DNA from: Streptomyces sp. NBC_01335
GTDB lineage: Bacteria > Actinomycetota > Actinomycetes > Streptomycetales > Streptomycetaceae
Length of the DNA stretch: 64,000 nucleotides
Direction: 5' to 3'
Assembly (NCBI RefSeq): GCF_035953295.1
Contig: NZ_CP108370.1
Location: 5,689,001 to 5,753,000 of the forward strand
Position 1 is the stretch's first letter, and every line of letters begins with the position of its first letter. A program made the translations under genes and the position numbers. Under the pieces are notes generated by a model, which was not told where the DNA came from, ran no database searches, and saw only the letters and a list, made by a program, of their open reading frames with translations. Positions 54,901 through 62,732 of the stretch are shown here, in pieces.

Positions 54901-56116
54901 AGGAGCCGTTGTCGCCGTCGACGACGTCGTTCAGCCCGCTGCCGCCGGCCGCGTAGGGGTAGGCCGCCGGGTAGGAACCGGTGGGCGGGGTGCCGGCCGC
55001 GGCGTACACACCGGCGATGATCGGGGCGGAGGCGCTGGTGCCGCCGTAGACGGACCAGCCGTCGCCGCCGTAGGTCTGGTAGACCGAGACGCCGGTCAGC
55101 GGGTCGGCGACCGCCGCGACATCGGCGACCGCGCGCTGGTCGCAGTCGGTGGCGAGGCCCTCCTGCCAGGCGGGCTTGGCCTCGTAGACCGAGCAGCCCG
55201 AGCCCGGGCCGCCGTGGCTGTTGAACCAGACCGATTCGGACCAGCCGCGGTCGGTGGAGGAGTCCTGCGCCAGTGCGGTGCCGCCCACGGAGGTCACGTA
55301 CTGGGAGGCCGCGGGGTAGGCGACGCCGTACGCGCTGTCGCCCGAGGAGGCGACCACGGCGACGCCCGGGTGGTTGTAGTGGGCGTCGAGGTCGGTGGTC
55401 TCGGAGGGGTCCTCACCACTGCCGGGGGCGCTGGAGTAGTTCGAGCCGTACGAGTTGGAGACGTACTTGGCGCCCTGCGCGACCGCCTGGTCGACCGAGT
55501 CGCCCATGTCCTCGAAGGAGGCGGAGTCGGCCTCCACCAGGAGGATCCTCGCGTTCGGCGCGGCTGCCGAGACCATGTCCAGGTCGAGCGAGATCTCCCC
55601 GGCCCAGCCGCTGTCGGGCTCCGGGTAGTCGGTGCCGCCCCGCTGGTCGATCTTCTTGAAGCAGCCGTTGTCCGTGGTGCAGGCGGGCAGCCCGTACTGC
55701 GCCCGGTAGACCGCGAGGTCCTCCTCGGCGGTCGGGTCGTCGTAGGCGTCGACGATGGCGATCGTCTGACCCGCCCCGCCGCCGGCCGGCAGGTCGTAGG
55801 CGTCCTGGAGAGCGGTGGCACCCCAGCCGGACGGGGTGGCGGCGTTGGGCTGGACGCCCTTCTCGGAGACCACGTCGGTGCGCCGCAGCGCGAAGCAGCG
55901 GACCTCACCGGCCCCTGGTTCGGCGCAGGAGGCCTCGACGGACGCCTTGGTGGTCCGGCCGGTGGGGGCGGGTTCCGCCGCGTTCGCCACCGGTGCGGTG
56001 AGCCCCATGACGACGAGGGCCGAGGCGCCGACCAGGGCGGTCAGCCCGGTCCAGGCACGTCTCCTCCGTCCGACGGTCCGTCTGGCAGCCGGTCTGGGTG
56101 TTCCGGTGAAAGTCAC
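51935..56116 (-). CDS. secreted S53 (sedolisin) peptidase fused to carboxypeptidase-regulatory-like and Kelch repeats
   Basis: A 1393-residue secreted protein. Signal peptide 1-47. An S53 catalytic domain spans ~90-410 with Glu174 and Asp178 in WAGEISLDLD and nucleophile Ser361 in YGGTSASAP. The calcium-site tail is LNDVVDGDNGSC...GTGWDGPTGLGTP. Then come CarboxypepD_reg-like units (LTGTVTSGATGEPVAGAEIS; RTVSGKVTDGSG), a jelly-roll-like module, another regulatory-like unit, about five Kelch blades (~1020-1260, e.g. GGKLYSAFGYDG, DGKLYAVGGWAADG) and a last CarboxypepD_reg unit. No activation prodomain is visible between signal and catalytic domain. The GTG at 56116 follows GGGAGA. Confidence 0.85.
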   Translation of the reverse strand: MTFTGTPRPAARRTVGRRRRAWTGLTALVGASALVVMGLTAPVANAAEPAPTGRTTKASVEASCAEPGAGEVRCFALRRTDVVSEKGVQPNAATPSGWGATALQDAYDLPAGGGAGQTIAIVDAYDDPTAEEDLAVYRAQYGLPACTTDNGCFKKIDQRGGTDYPEPDSGWAGEISLDLDMVSAAAPNARILLVEADSASFEDMGDSVDQAVAQGAKYVSNSYGSNYSSAPGSGEDPSETTDLDAHYNHPGVAVVASSGDSAYGVAYPAASQYVTSVGGTALAQDSSTDRGWSESVWFNSHGGPGSGCSVYEAKPAWQEGLATDCDQRAVADVAAVADPLTGVSVYQTYGGDGWSVYGGTSASAPIIAGVYAAAGTPPTGSYPAAYPYAAGGSGLNDVVDGDNGSCSPARLCTAGTGWDGPTGLGTPAGLQAFRSGPHGELTGTVTSGATGEPVAGAEISAGDARAESGADGTYTLTLTPGTYDVEVAAYGFTTATSAGIEITDGSSVTKSFALAPVQSRTVSGKVTDGSGHGWPLYAAIAVDGVPGAPVETDPATGAWSVDLPAGRKYALKVTSNYPGYQSVTRIVTVGDSAVSANVSLPVDAWAGTAAGYTAADEGTTEPFDSTASAPEGWTVTNAEGTTGGWQFDDPGKRTNSTGGKGAFAIVDSDKAGSGKVQDSVLTSPSYDFTGTDLPELAYRTSYKTYSGQTAKVEVSADGGTTWSAVSSHTTAVTGSKVTVALTDYAGQSDVRVRFHFTSKFGWWWQVDDVFVGSRSVSPVPGGLVVGQVADANTGDGITGGTLAGTGAGAVSTTSAATPDDAALGDGFYWAFAPVGKQTLTAAKSQYTAAAKAVTFAADSVVSKNFSLKAGRLKVTPAEVTAPVAWGGSATKTVTVKNTGGAPASFGLSEQSGEFTPAAAGAPLISKKGDYSPLSAKSRAGRSGDAAAAPAEAGDAWQTVADLPGAIEDNAVAADGGKLYSAFGYDGVDDTRSLYAYEAETGWTKLADAADTREAPAHGFIDGKLYAVGGWAADGSTDAKLEIYDPASNTWTTGAPSPDPLAGSGSAVLGGKLYSVGGCTDVCGSGSVTVYDPSDDSWTTAADYPEDVAWEACGAIGRLLYCAGGTNDSGELKSAYAYDPAADAWSALPDLPQPLWASSSTAANGLLLASSGVSDGALTNAGYAYDPAAGSWSALPNADVATYRGGGAPGFFKVGGADGPSSPSTAVELLPGYDQTGGSDVSWLSLGSSEFTLAPGASVSVAVSVTASAEEITQPGDFTARIGISADTPYAVPSVPVTMTVAPPSTWGKITGTVLGKSSTGVTAPLKGATVQVDSWASSYTLITDKDGHYALWLDARNNPLTVIVAKDGYAPTATTVKVVKKGTVTTDFTLKKA

Positions 56117-56768
56117 GTGTCTCCCATGTGATGCACGGGTCGACCGCACGCTTTTCGGGTCGACGGCGAATTGTTTTCGCCGGTCAACCATTAGCTGTGA
56201 CTTACAAGGTTCATGTCAACGACGCCTTTGTTAAATCTGAACATTCCTCCACTGTTGAAGCGGCTCATTCTCGATCGAACCGAGAGGAATGTGACGCCCG
56301 ACCGCTCGTCGCGGTCGAATCGCGGGCCCCGATCGGCCTCCTTGTGGAGAGGGCTGACCTGCCTGTATGGCGGAGTCGCGCCCCTGGTGGCCCGGCGGGG
56401 CCGGTCCAGCGTCGGCCGGAAGTCGCCACGGCGAGGGCCCGATCCAGCCACTCGGCGACCGGTCGGCGGCTCGGGAATCACGCGGGGCGGGCCCCGACCA
56501 GGCTTCCTTCCGACAGGGGAACCGGTCGGCCGATTACTTTCGGGCAATGATTCGTGTACGGGGCATGGGGGCGGCGTGAATCTGCGTAAGGGAATTCCGG
56601 GTAAAAGCGAATCCGTGGTGGCGGTGGTGCCGGTCGGCGCTGGCTTTTCTTTTCCGCCGGGAAGGGTTTTGCCGTTCCGGCAAGCGGGCTTGTCCCGGCG
56701 CCAGGAGCGGGCGCACCCTCTCCTCCGTGACGAGGCGAAGAGAGCCGTCCCGGACGACAGGAGACCGC
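56117..56768. other. 650-bp non-coding interval with a long-range inverted repeat
   Basis: No frame here combines streptomycete codon bias with a ribosome site. ACATTCCTC (56241-56249) and GAGGAATGT (56284-56292) are perfect arms 34 bases apart, with an inner CTCG/CGAG pair. This part is notably A/T-rich (56190-56260) and likely holds the peptidase promoter and regulator sites. The right part contains the promoter of the methyltransferase gene. Confidence 0.45.
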
Positions 56769-57422
56769 ATGACCAGCGACAGCACCACGGACCCCGCCGC
56801 CCCGCGTACCGACGCGGAGCTGTGGGACGAGCGCTACCTCCGGAGCGACCGGATCTGGAGTGGGAACCCCAACACCGTGCTGGTCCGCGAGGTTGCGGAC
56901 CTGGAGCCGGGCCGCGCCCTGGACCTCGGCTGCGGTGAGGGCGCCGACGCCGTCTGGCTGGCAGGCCGGGGCTGGGAGGTCACCGCGACCGACCTCTCGC
57001 GGGTGGCGCTCGGACGGGCGGCCGTCCACGCGGCGGACGCCGGAGTCGCCGACCGGATCGACTGGCAGTGGCACGACCTGGGGGTGACCTTCCCGGAAGG
57101 GGAGTACGACCTGGTCTCCGCGCAGTTCCTGCATTCCATGGGGGACCTGCCCAGGGAGCGCATCCTGCGGCGGGCGGCCGTCGCCGTCGCGTCCGGCGGG
57201 ATCCTGCTGGTCGTCGGCCACGCGGGCTTCCCGCACTGGGAGAAGAACCCGGACCCCGCCGTGCGGTTCCCGACCCCCGACGAGGTGCTGGCCCAGCTGG
57301 AGCCGGCGCCGGGGGAGTGGGAGGTGCTGCTCAGCGACGAGCACGAGCGGGTGCAGAACGACCCGGACGGCAACCCCACCACCCGTACGGACAACGCGCT
57401 CAAGGTCCGCCGCACGGGATGA
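56769..57422 (+). CDS. class I SAM-dependent methyltransferase
   Basis: A 217-residue cytosolic methyltransferase. Motif I ALDLGCGEGADAVWLAGRGWEVTATDLS binds S-adenosylmethionine. Motif post-II/IV appears as EYDLVSAQFLHSM, and the N-terminus WDERYLRSDRIWSGNPNTVL resembles TehB/thiopurine-type small-molecule methyltransferases. Substrate unknown. ATG 56769 follows GACAGGAG. The next hairpin closes the transcript, so it is monocistronic. Confidence 0.85.
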   Translation: MTSDSTTDPAAPRTDAELWDERYLRSDRIWSGNPNTVLVREVADLEPGRALDLGCGEGADAVWLAGRGWEVTATDLSRVALGRAAVHAADAGVADRIDWQWHDLGVTFPEGEYDLVSAQFLHSMGDLPRERILRRAAVAVASGGILLVVGHAGFPHWEKNPDPAVRFPTPDEVLAQLEPAPGEWEVLLSDEHERVQNDPDGNPTTRTDNALKVRRTG

Positions 57423-57536
57423 CCCGGGGCGGGCGTGGGCCGCGGCGGGCGACCCGGGGCGGGGTGGGCCGGGCGCGCGGGCCCGCACCGGCCGTGGGCG
57501 TACCGGTGCTGCCCCGGATCGCCCGTACACGCACGA

Positions 57537-57581
57537 GCGCCCGCCCCGGTCCTCCCCGGTGAGGGAGGGTGGGGCGGGCGC
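57537..57581. terminator. hairpin between convergent methyltransferase and YceI genes
   Basis: GCGCCCGCCCC / GGGGCGGGCGC perfect 11-bp arms with a 23-base loop; the outer CGAG/CTCG pairs extend it. Confidence 0.6.
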
Positions 57582-57599
57582 GCTCGGGTGGGGCGGGGA

Positions 57600-58211
57600 T
57601 CAGGCGGCGGCCTTGATCGCGGAGATGTCGAAGGTCAGCTTGACCTTGTCGCTGACCATCACGCCACCGGTCTCCAGGGCGGCGTTCCAGGTCAGGCCCC
57701 AGTCGGAGCGGAGGATGTCGGCGCTGCCCTCGAAGCCCACGCGCTGGTTGCCGTACGGGTCGGTGGCCGAGCCGTTGAACTCCAGGTCGATGGAGAGCGG
57801 GCGGGTGACGTCCTTGATGGTGAGGTCGCCGGTGATCCGGTAGGTGTCGCCACCGAGCTGCTCGGCGGAGGTGGAGCGGAACGTCATCAGCGGGAACGTC
57901 TCGGCGTCGAAGAAGTCGCCGCTGCGCAGGTGGCCGTCGCGGTCGGCGATGCCGGTGTCGATGCTCGCGATCTTGACGTCGATCGAGGCGGTGGAGTGGT
58001 GCGGGTCGGTGCCGTTCAGCACCAGGGTGCCCTCGTGCTCGCCGAAGGAGCCGCGCACGTTCGTCACCATGGCGTGGCGCACCGTGAAGCCGATGCTGCT
58101 GTGGGCCGGGTCGATCGTGTAGCTGCCGGTCAGGGCGGCGAGCGCGGGGTCCACGGCCGGCTTCTCGGCGACAGCGGTCGTGGCGGCGGACTTGCGGTTG
58201 AACAGAGCCAT
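57600..58211 (-). CDS. YceI-family polyisoprenoid-binding-like protein
   Basis: A 203-residue protein with the lipocalin-like YceI barrel: GSYTIDPAHSSIGFTVRHAMVTNVRGSF at the start, DGHLRSGDFFDAETFPLMTFRST centrally and TIKDVTRPLSIDLEF later. Family members bind isoprenoids or amphiphiles, sometimes secreted. No signal peptide is present here; the N-terminus MALFNRKSAATT is a short cytoplasmic-type extension. ATG 58211 is set by GGAGGAG. A good promoter with repeated TTCAA motifs lies upstream, suggesting MarR-type control. Confidence 0.88.
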   Translation of the reverse strand: MALFNRKSAATTAVAEKPAVDPALAALTGSYTIDPAHSSIGFTVRHAMVTNVRGSFGEHEGTLVLNGTDPHHSTASIDVKIASIDTGIADRDGHLRSGDFFDAETFPLMTFRSTSAEQLGGDTYRITGDLTIKDVTRPLSIDLEFNGSATDPYGNQRVGFEGSADILRSDWGLTWNAALETGGVMVSDKVKLTFDISAIKAAA

Positions 58212-58259
58212 GGCTCCTCCTCGGGAGACGTTTTCCTCGAAGTCGAAGGCCTCGGTTTG

Positions 58260-58311
58260 TTCAACCTTCAACGACATTGACTGTAGACCTGTTTAGTTCA
58301 AAGTTCAACAT
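58260..58311 (-). promoter_or_regulatory. YceI promoter TTGAAC-N17-TACAGT with repeated TTCAA(C) motifs
   Basis: On the minus strand, -35 TTGAAC (58308-58303) and -10 TACAGT (58285-58280) are 17 bases apart. On the plus strand, TTCAAC occurs at 58260 and 58267, TTCAAA at 58297 and TTCAAC at 58304, flanking and covering the promoter like operator half-sites. Confidence 0.7.
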
Positions 58312-58603
58312 CGAGCGCGGAAGTTGTTGCGGGGGCGCCCTCCAGGGGGGCGGGGGTCGTCGCAGCGGATGCCGGAGGGGCGCCCTGCCGGGGGCCGGAG
58401 GGGTGCCCCGCCAGGCGTCGGAGCCCGGTCGCGGCCGCTCCGGCCGCCCCGGGATTCACCGCATCGCCACGGACGCGGTCTGGCGGACGCGCGTAGAACT
58501 CGGGCAGTATCGCCATGCCGCACCTCGCGACACTCTCCGCGCCCCCCTCGACCCGTCGCGCGGCGGCCCGTCAGAAGTTGTCATGAGCAGGAGGAGACCC
58601 CCC

Positions 58604-59125
58604 ATGTTGACCCGCCCCAGGCTCCGCTCCGCCCTCACCGCCCTCGCCCTCGTGCTGGGCGTCCTCTTCGCGCCGGGAGTCGGTGTGATCGGCGGCGCCA
58701 CCGACGCCCACGCCGCCACCAAGCTCACCCACTCCCAGGCCACCGCCCGGTTCAGCTCCTCCGGGATCACCTGGTCCTCGTCGGGCGGCTGCTCCGACCG
58801 CAACGTCTCGACGTGTACCTCCTTCGACCAGCTCAACCTGGCCACCGCCCAGGGCGCCCAGACCCTCAAGAGCGCCACCGGCTGCGCCATCAACATCACC
58901 GGCGGTACGGAGACCGGCCACGCGGGCGGCACCTACTCGCACTGGAACGGCTACAAGCTCGACTTCGCGAAGAACACCTGCCTGAACAACTACGTCACCG
59001 GCACCTTCACCTACATCGGGCTCCGCGGTGACGGATACGCCCAGTACCAGGCGGCCTCCGGCAACATCTACGTCAACGAGGGCAACCACTGGGACACGAC
59101 CTACTACAACTGCGGCGGCTGCTGA
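58604..59125 (+). CDS. small secreted protein with DD-peptidase (M15/VanY)-like motifs
   Basis: A 173-residue secreted protein; signal peptide to about residue 37 (TDAHAAT). The mature ~135-residue domain has six Cys residues and the order GTETGHAGGTYSHWNGYKLD ... NEGNHWDTTYY. SxHxxGxxxD followed by a Glu/His-Trp pair resembles the zinc ligands of the Hedgehog/DD-peptidase (M15/VanY) fold. I recall similar actinobacterial proteins without assigned function. A cell-wall peptide hydrolase role is possible but unproven. ATG 58604 is preferred for GGAGGAG at 58590-58596 over ATG 58583. Confidence 0.65.
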   Translation: MLTRPRLRSALTALALVLGVLFAPGVGVIGGATDAHAATKLTHSQATARFSSSGITWSSSGGCSDRNVSTCTSFDQLNLATAQGAQTLKSATGCAINITGGTETGHAGGTYSHWNGYKLDFAKNTCLNNYVTGTFTYIGLRGDGYAQYQAASGNIYVNEGNHWDTTYYNCGGC

Positions 59126-59220
59126 CCCGACTCCCGGCATCCGGTACCGGGCATCCGGCCCGGCGGCCGAGGGCCCGGCGGCCGACGACCGGCACCGGAG
59201 ACCCGAAAGCCCCGCGCACA

Positions 59221-59258
59221 CGTGTGCCCCTCCCCCGCCGTCGGGAGAGGGGCACACG
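59221..59258. terminator. terminator between convergent secreted-protein genes
   Basis: CGTGTGCCCCTC (59221-59232) pairs perfectly with GAGGGGCACACG (59247-59258). Confidence 0.7.
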
Positions 59259-59293
59259 CGCCGTGGGGGTTCGTGGACCGGCCGGGTGTCCGC

Positions 59294-60519
59294 TCAGGAA
59301 CCGACGCTCACCGTGAAGCGCCGGGGGTTGCCGTCGTTGGCGGCGCCCGAGACGTCGGGCTGACCGTCGGGGCGTACGTCGTCGTAGGGGAAGGCGTACC
59401 CGATCGGGCTGTTGGCGTGCACGATGCGGGACCAGTGGTTGGTCACCGCCTCCTGGTAGTAGTCCGCGGTGGTCGTCCCGTTCGGCTGGTCCGGGTGGCT
59501 GAGCATGATCGAGCGGTTGAACCCGGCCGCGAGCCGCGCCAGCAGGGCCTTCTTGTCGTCCGAGTCGGCGGGGTTGTTGGTGAAGGGCCCGTGGTTGCAG
59601 GTGAAGACGTCCTTCGACCCCGGCTTGGTGAAGGTGTGGCCGCCGTCGAAGACCAGGTCGTCCCCGCTGACCCGGCCGGCCAGCACGCCCCGGCCGCCCT
59701 GCAGGTCGATCCGGAGATCGGTGGAGCGGTACTTCTCCCAGACCTGGTCGATCTGTGCCGTGAACAGGTCCCGGAAGGGCATCTGGTCCGGGCGGTCGAA
59801 GTACGGCGCCATGAGGTTCTGCGGGGAGACGACCCGTAGCACCTGGCCGTCCGACCCCCGGGTGACCAGCTGGTCCCAGGGCTGTCCGTCCGCCGCCGCC
59901 TGCGCGATCAGCCCGTCCGCGATCCGCTGCACCGCGCCGTCCGGCAGCGGGGCGACGGTGTGGGTGGTGTCGCCCTCCAGGGTGAGCCCGATGGGGAGCG
60001 CCGTGACGAGGTCGACGTAGCTGATGTTCGCGTAGAGCTGCTGCGGGTTGAACGTGAACTCGCAGAAGGACCAGGTCCGCCCGTAGTTCGGGTCCGTCGA
60101 GGTCGCGAAGGCGGGCTCCACCAGCGCCGGGCCCGGGTTCAGGTAGAAGTCCAGCGTGTCGTCCCGTACGAAGTACACCCGGGCGCCGTCATCTGGGGGA
60201 GCGTCAGCACCACGGGGTCGCCGCCCGCCGCGTTCAGCGGGATCGAACAGTCGACGGGCAGCGGGGTCTGTGCGGCGGAGGGGGAGTCCGGCCGGTAGAG
60301 GCTGCCGTCGGCCCGGAGCAGTACCCAGCGGTCGGTGCCCTGCTCGTGGCCGGTGACGTACGCGCGCACCGTGCCCGGCAGTGAGCGGTTCACCAGGGCC
60401 AGCTCGCACGTCGCGGCGGCGGCCGAGGCGCGCGGGGAGAGAGCGCTCCCCCAGACCGGGTAGCTGAGCGCCGCGGCGGAGGCGGCCGCGCCGGTGAGGA
60501 AGTTACGGCGAGAGATCAC
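59294..60519 (-). pseudogene. GH64 beta-1,3-glucanase with a single-base frameshift
   Basis: Two overlapping frames together encode one GH64 (laminaripentaose-producing type) enzyme. The first (from GTG 60519) has a Tat signal SRRNFLTGAAAS and the start of the fold, ending LPQM. The second continues GARVYFVRDDTLDFYLNPGPA to the C-terminus. At 60189/60190 (minus strand, ATG-ACGGC) one T appears missing; restoring it reads LPQM-YGARVYF. The catalytic Glu in WSFCEFTFN and the Asp 16 residues later (SYVD) lie after the break, so no active enzyme is made unless the shift is a sequencing error or is bypassed. An operator-like palindrome lies upstream. Confidence 0.85.
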
Positions 60520-60643
60520 GAGGAGCTCCGGAAGGTGGATGACATGGGGGGAGCACGGCCGGACCGTGCGGGGCGGCTGTGGGGGCCGCGCTGTGGTGCG
60601 GACCACTCTCGCCACGCCTGTCACAGGCGTCAATAGGTGTGAC

Positions 60644-60657
60644 TGAGAGCGCTCTCA
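60644..60657. promoter_or_regulatory. LacI/CebR-type operator upstream of the GH64 gene
   Basis: TGAGAGCGCTCTCA is a perfect 14-bp palindrome, two symmetric changes from the CebR operator TGGGAGCGCTCCCA that controls cellulose/cello-oligosaccharide genes in streptomycetes. It lies 125 bases upstream of the GH64 start. Confidence 0.7.
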
Positions 60658-61061
60658 AAATCTGGATTTCTTCACAACTCGTCTTCAGTGCCAGCGTGTT
60701 GATGCGCGCAGGGGCGCGGGGCCGCCCTGTTCGCGCCGCTTCGGTCAAGAGGTGAAGGAAAGGGCGGTCCGGCCGGCCGGACCGGTGATCCTCCGCCTTG
60801 CGATGCACCGCACCGGACACCGCCCGCCGATCCGACGCGAACGGTCAGGCGCGGCCTAGGCTCGGACCCCCGTGCACCACCCGGACCCCTCCCGGGTTGC
60901 CCTTCCGCCTCTTTGTGGGAACCCCATAACGCGGAGTGGGTCTCAGATGGTGGATCGCACCCATGGTGCGCGGGTTCTGTCGGTCCCCGCCAGGAAACCG
61001 GTCAGGAGACTGTACGGATTCGACGGCGGTATTTTCGCCGCCGGATTCGTAGGGTCGGTAC
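60658..61061. other. intergenic region upstream of accB, no gene seen
   Basis: It contains a perfect palindrome GGTCCGGCCGGCCGGACC (60766-60783) and a hairpin CGGCGG/CCGCCG with a T-rich loop at 61024-61043, 18 bases before the accB start. No promoter is assigned with confidence. Confidence 0.4.
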
Positions 61062-62645
61062 ATGACCGTTGTGGACGAAATCCCGGGTGAGCCGAGCGAC
61101 ACGCGTGGCCGGGTGGCCGAACTGCTGGCCCTGCGTGAGCAGGCGCGGCGCGGCCCGAGCGACCGGGCCACCGAGGCGCAGCACGCCAAGGGCAAGCTGA
61201 CCGCCCGCGAGCGCATCGAGCTCCTGCTGGACGCCGGTTCGTTCAAGGAGGTCGAGCAGCTCAGGCGGCACCGGGCCACCGGCTTCGGCCTGGAGTCCAA
61301 GAAGCCCTACACCGACGGTGTCATCACCGGCTGGGGCACGGTCGAGGGCCGGACGGTCTTCGTCTACGCACACGACTTCCGCATCTTCGGCGGCGCGCTG
61401 GGCGAGGCCCACGCCACCAAGATCCACAAGATCATGGACATGGCCATCTCGGCCGGTGCGCCGCTGGTCTCGCTCAACGACGGCGCCGGCGCCCGTATCC
61501 AGGAGGGCGTCAGCGCGCTCGCCGGTTACGGCGGTATCTTCCAGCGCAACACCCGGGCCTCCGGTGTCATCCCGCAGATCAGCGTGATGCTCGGCCCGTG
61601 CGCCGGCGGTGCGGCGTACAGCCCCGCCCTCACCGACTTCGTCTTCATGGTCCGCGAGACCTCGCAGATGTTCATCACCGGACCGGACGTCGTCAAGGCG
61701 GTCACCGGCGAGGAGATCACCCAGAACGGCCTCGGCGGCGCGGACGTGCACGCCGAGACCTCGGGCGTCGCGCACTTCGCGTACGACGACGAGGAGACCT
61801 GCATCGCCGAGGTCCGCTACCTCATCGGGATGCTCCCCTCGAACAACCGGGAGAACCCGCCGACGGTGGCGAGCGACGACCCGGCGGACCGCCGCGGCGA
61901 CGTCCTGCTGGACCTGGTGCCGGCCGACGGCAACCGCCCGTACGACATGCACAAGGTCATCGAGGAGCTCGTCGACGACGGCGACTACCTGGAGGTCCAC
62001 GAGCGCTGGGCCCGCAACATCATCTGCGCCCTCGCCCGGATGGACGGCCAGGTCGTCGGCATCGTCGCCAACCAGCCGCAGTCCCTGGCCGGTGTCCTGG
62101 ACATCGAGGCGTCCGAGAAGGCCGCGCGATTCGTCCAGATGTGTGACGCCTTCAACATTCCCATCATCACTCTTCTGGACGTACCCGGCTTCCTCCCGGG
62201 CGTGGACCAGGAGCACGGTGGGATCATTCGGCACGGCGCCAAGCTGCTCTACGCCTACTGCAACGCCACCGTGCCGAGGATCTCGCTGATCCTGCGCAAG
62301 GCCTACGGCGGCGCGTACATCGTCATGGACAGCCAGTCCATCGGCGCCGACCTGACCTACGCCTGGCCGACCAACGAGATCGCGGTCATGGGAGCCGAAG
62401 GTGCCGCCAACGTCATCTTCCGCCGCCAGATCGCCGAGGCCGAGGACCCCGAGGCCATGCGGACCCGCATGGTCAAGGAGTACAAGGCCGAGCTGATGCA
62501 CCCGTACTACGCGGCGGAGCGCGGACTGGTCGACGACGTCATCGACCCGGCCGAGACCCGCGAGGTGCTGATCGCCTCGCTCGCGATGCTCCGCAACAAG
62601 CACGCCGACCTGCCGTCCCGCAAGCACGGCAACCCCCCGCAGTAG
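61062..62645 (+). CDS. accB: acetyl-CoA carboxylase, carboxyltransferase (beta) subunit
   Basis: A 527-residue carboxyltransferase that moves CO2 from biotin on the AccA subunit (encoded elsewhere) to acetyl-CoA, giving malonyl-CoA. Both crotonase-like halves are present: HAKGKLTARERIELLLD, GAGARIQEGVSALAGYGGIF, the oxyanion GPCAGGAAYSPALTDF, and LDVPGFLPGVDQEHGGIIRHGAKL with RKAYGGAYIVMDSQSIGADL. Residue 420 is Ile, as in S. coelicolor AccB (acetyl- and propionyl-CoA), whereas PccB has Asp at the equivalent site. The epsilon subunit gene follows after 87 bases. The gene is essential in streptomycetes studied. Confidence 0.93.
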   Translation: MTVVDEIPGEPSDTRGRVAELLALREQARRGPSDRATEAQHAKGKLTARERIELLLDAGSFKEVEQLRRHRATGFGLESKKPYTDGVITGWGTVEGRTVFVYAHDFRIFGGALGEAHATKIHKIMDMAISAGAPLVSLNDGAGARIQEGVSALAGYGGIFQRNTRASGVIPQISVMLGPCAGGAAYSPALTDFVFMVRETSQMFITGPDVVKAVTGEEITQNGLGGADVHAETSGVAHFAYDDEETCIAEVRYLIGMLPSNNRENPPTVASDDPADRRGDVLLDLVPADGNRPYDMHKVIEELVDDGDYLEVHERWARNIICALARMDGQVVGIVANQPQSLAGVLDIEASEKAARFVQMCDAFNIPIITLLDVPGFLPGVDQEHGGIIRHGAKLLYAYCNATVPRISLILRKAYGGAYIVMDSQSIGADLTYAWPTNEIAVMGAEGAANVIFRRQIAEAEDPEAMRTRMVKEYKAELMHPYYAAERGLVDDVIDPAETREVLIASLAMLRNKHADLPSRKHGNPPQ

Positions 62646-62732
62646 TCGACGGCGCCCGCGCGGTACCCGCGCACCGGCGCACGACCTTCTGCCGAATCCT
62701 GCCGAATCCTGCCGAGAAGACGGAGACACCCC

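Noticed and set aside
60955..60995. An extracytoplasmic-sigma-type promoter (GGAAC...TCT) upstream of accB.
   Set aside because: The nearest GGAAC is followed by TCT at the wrong spacing and no second element supports it.
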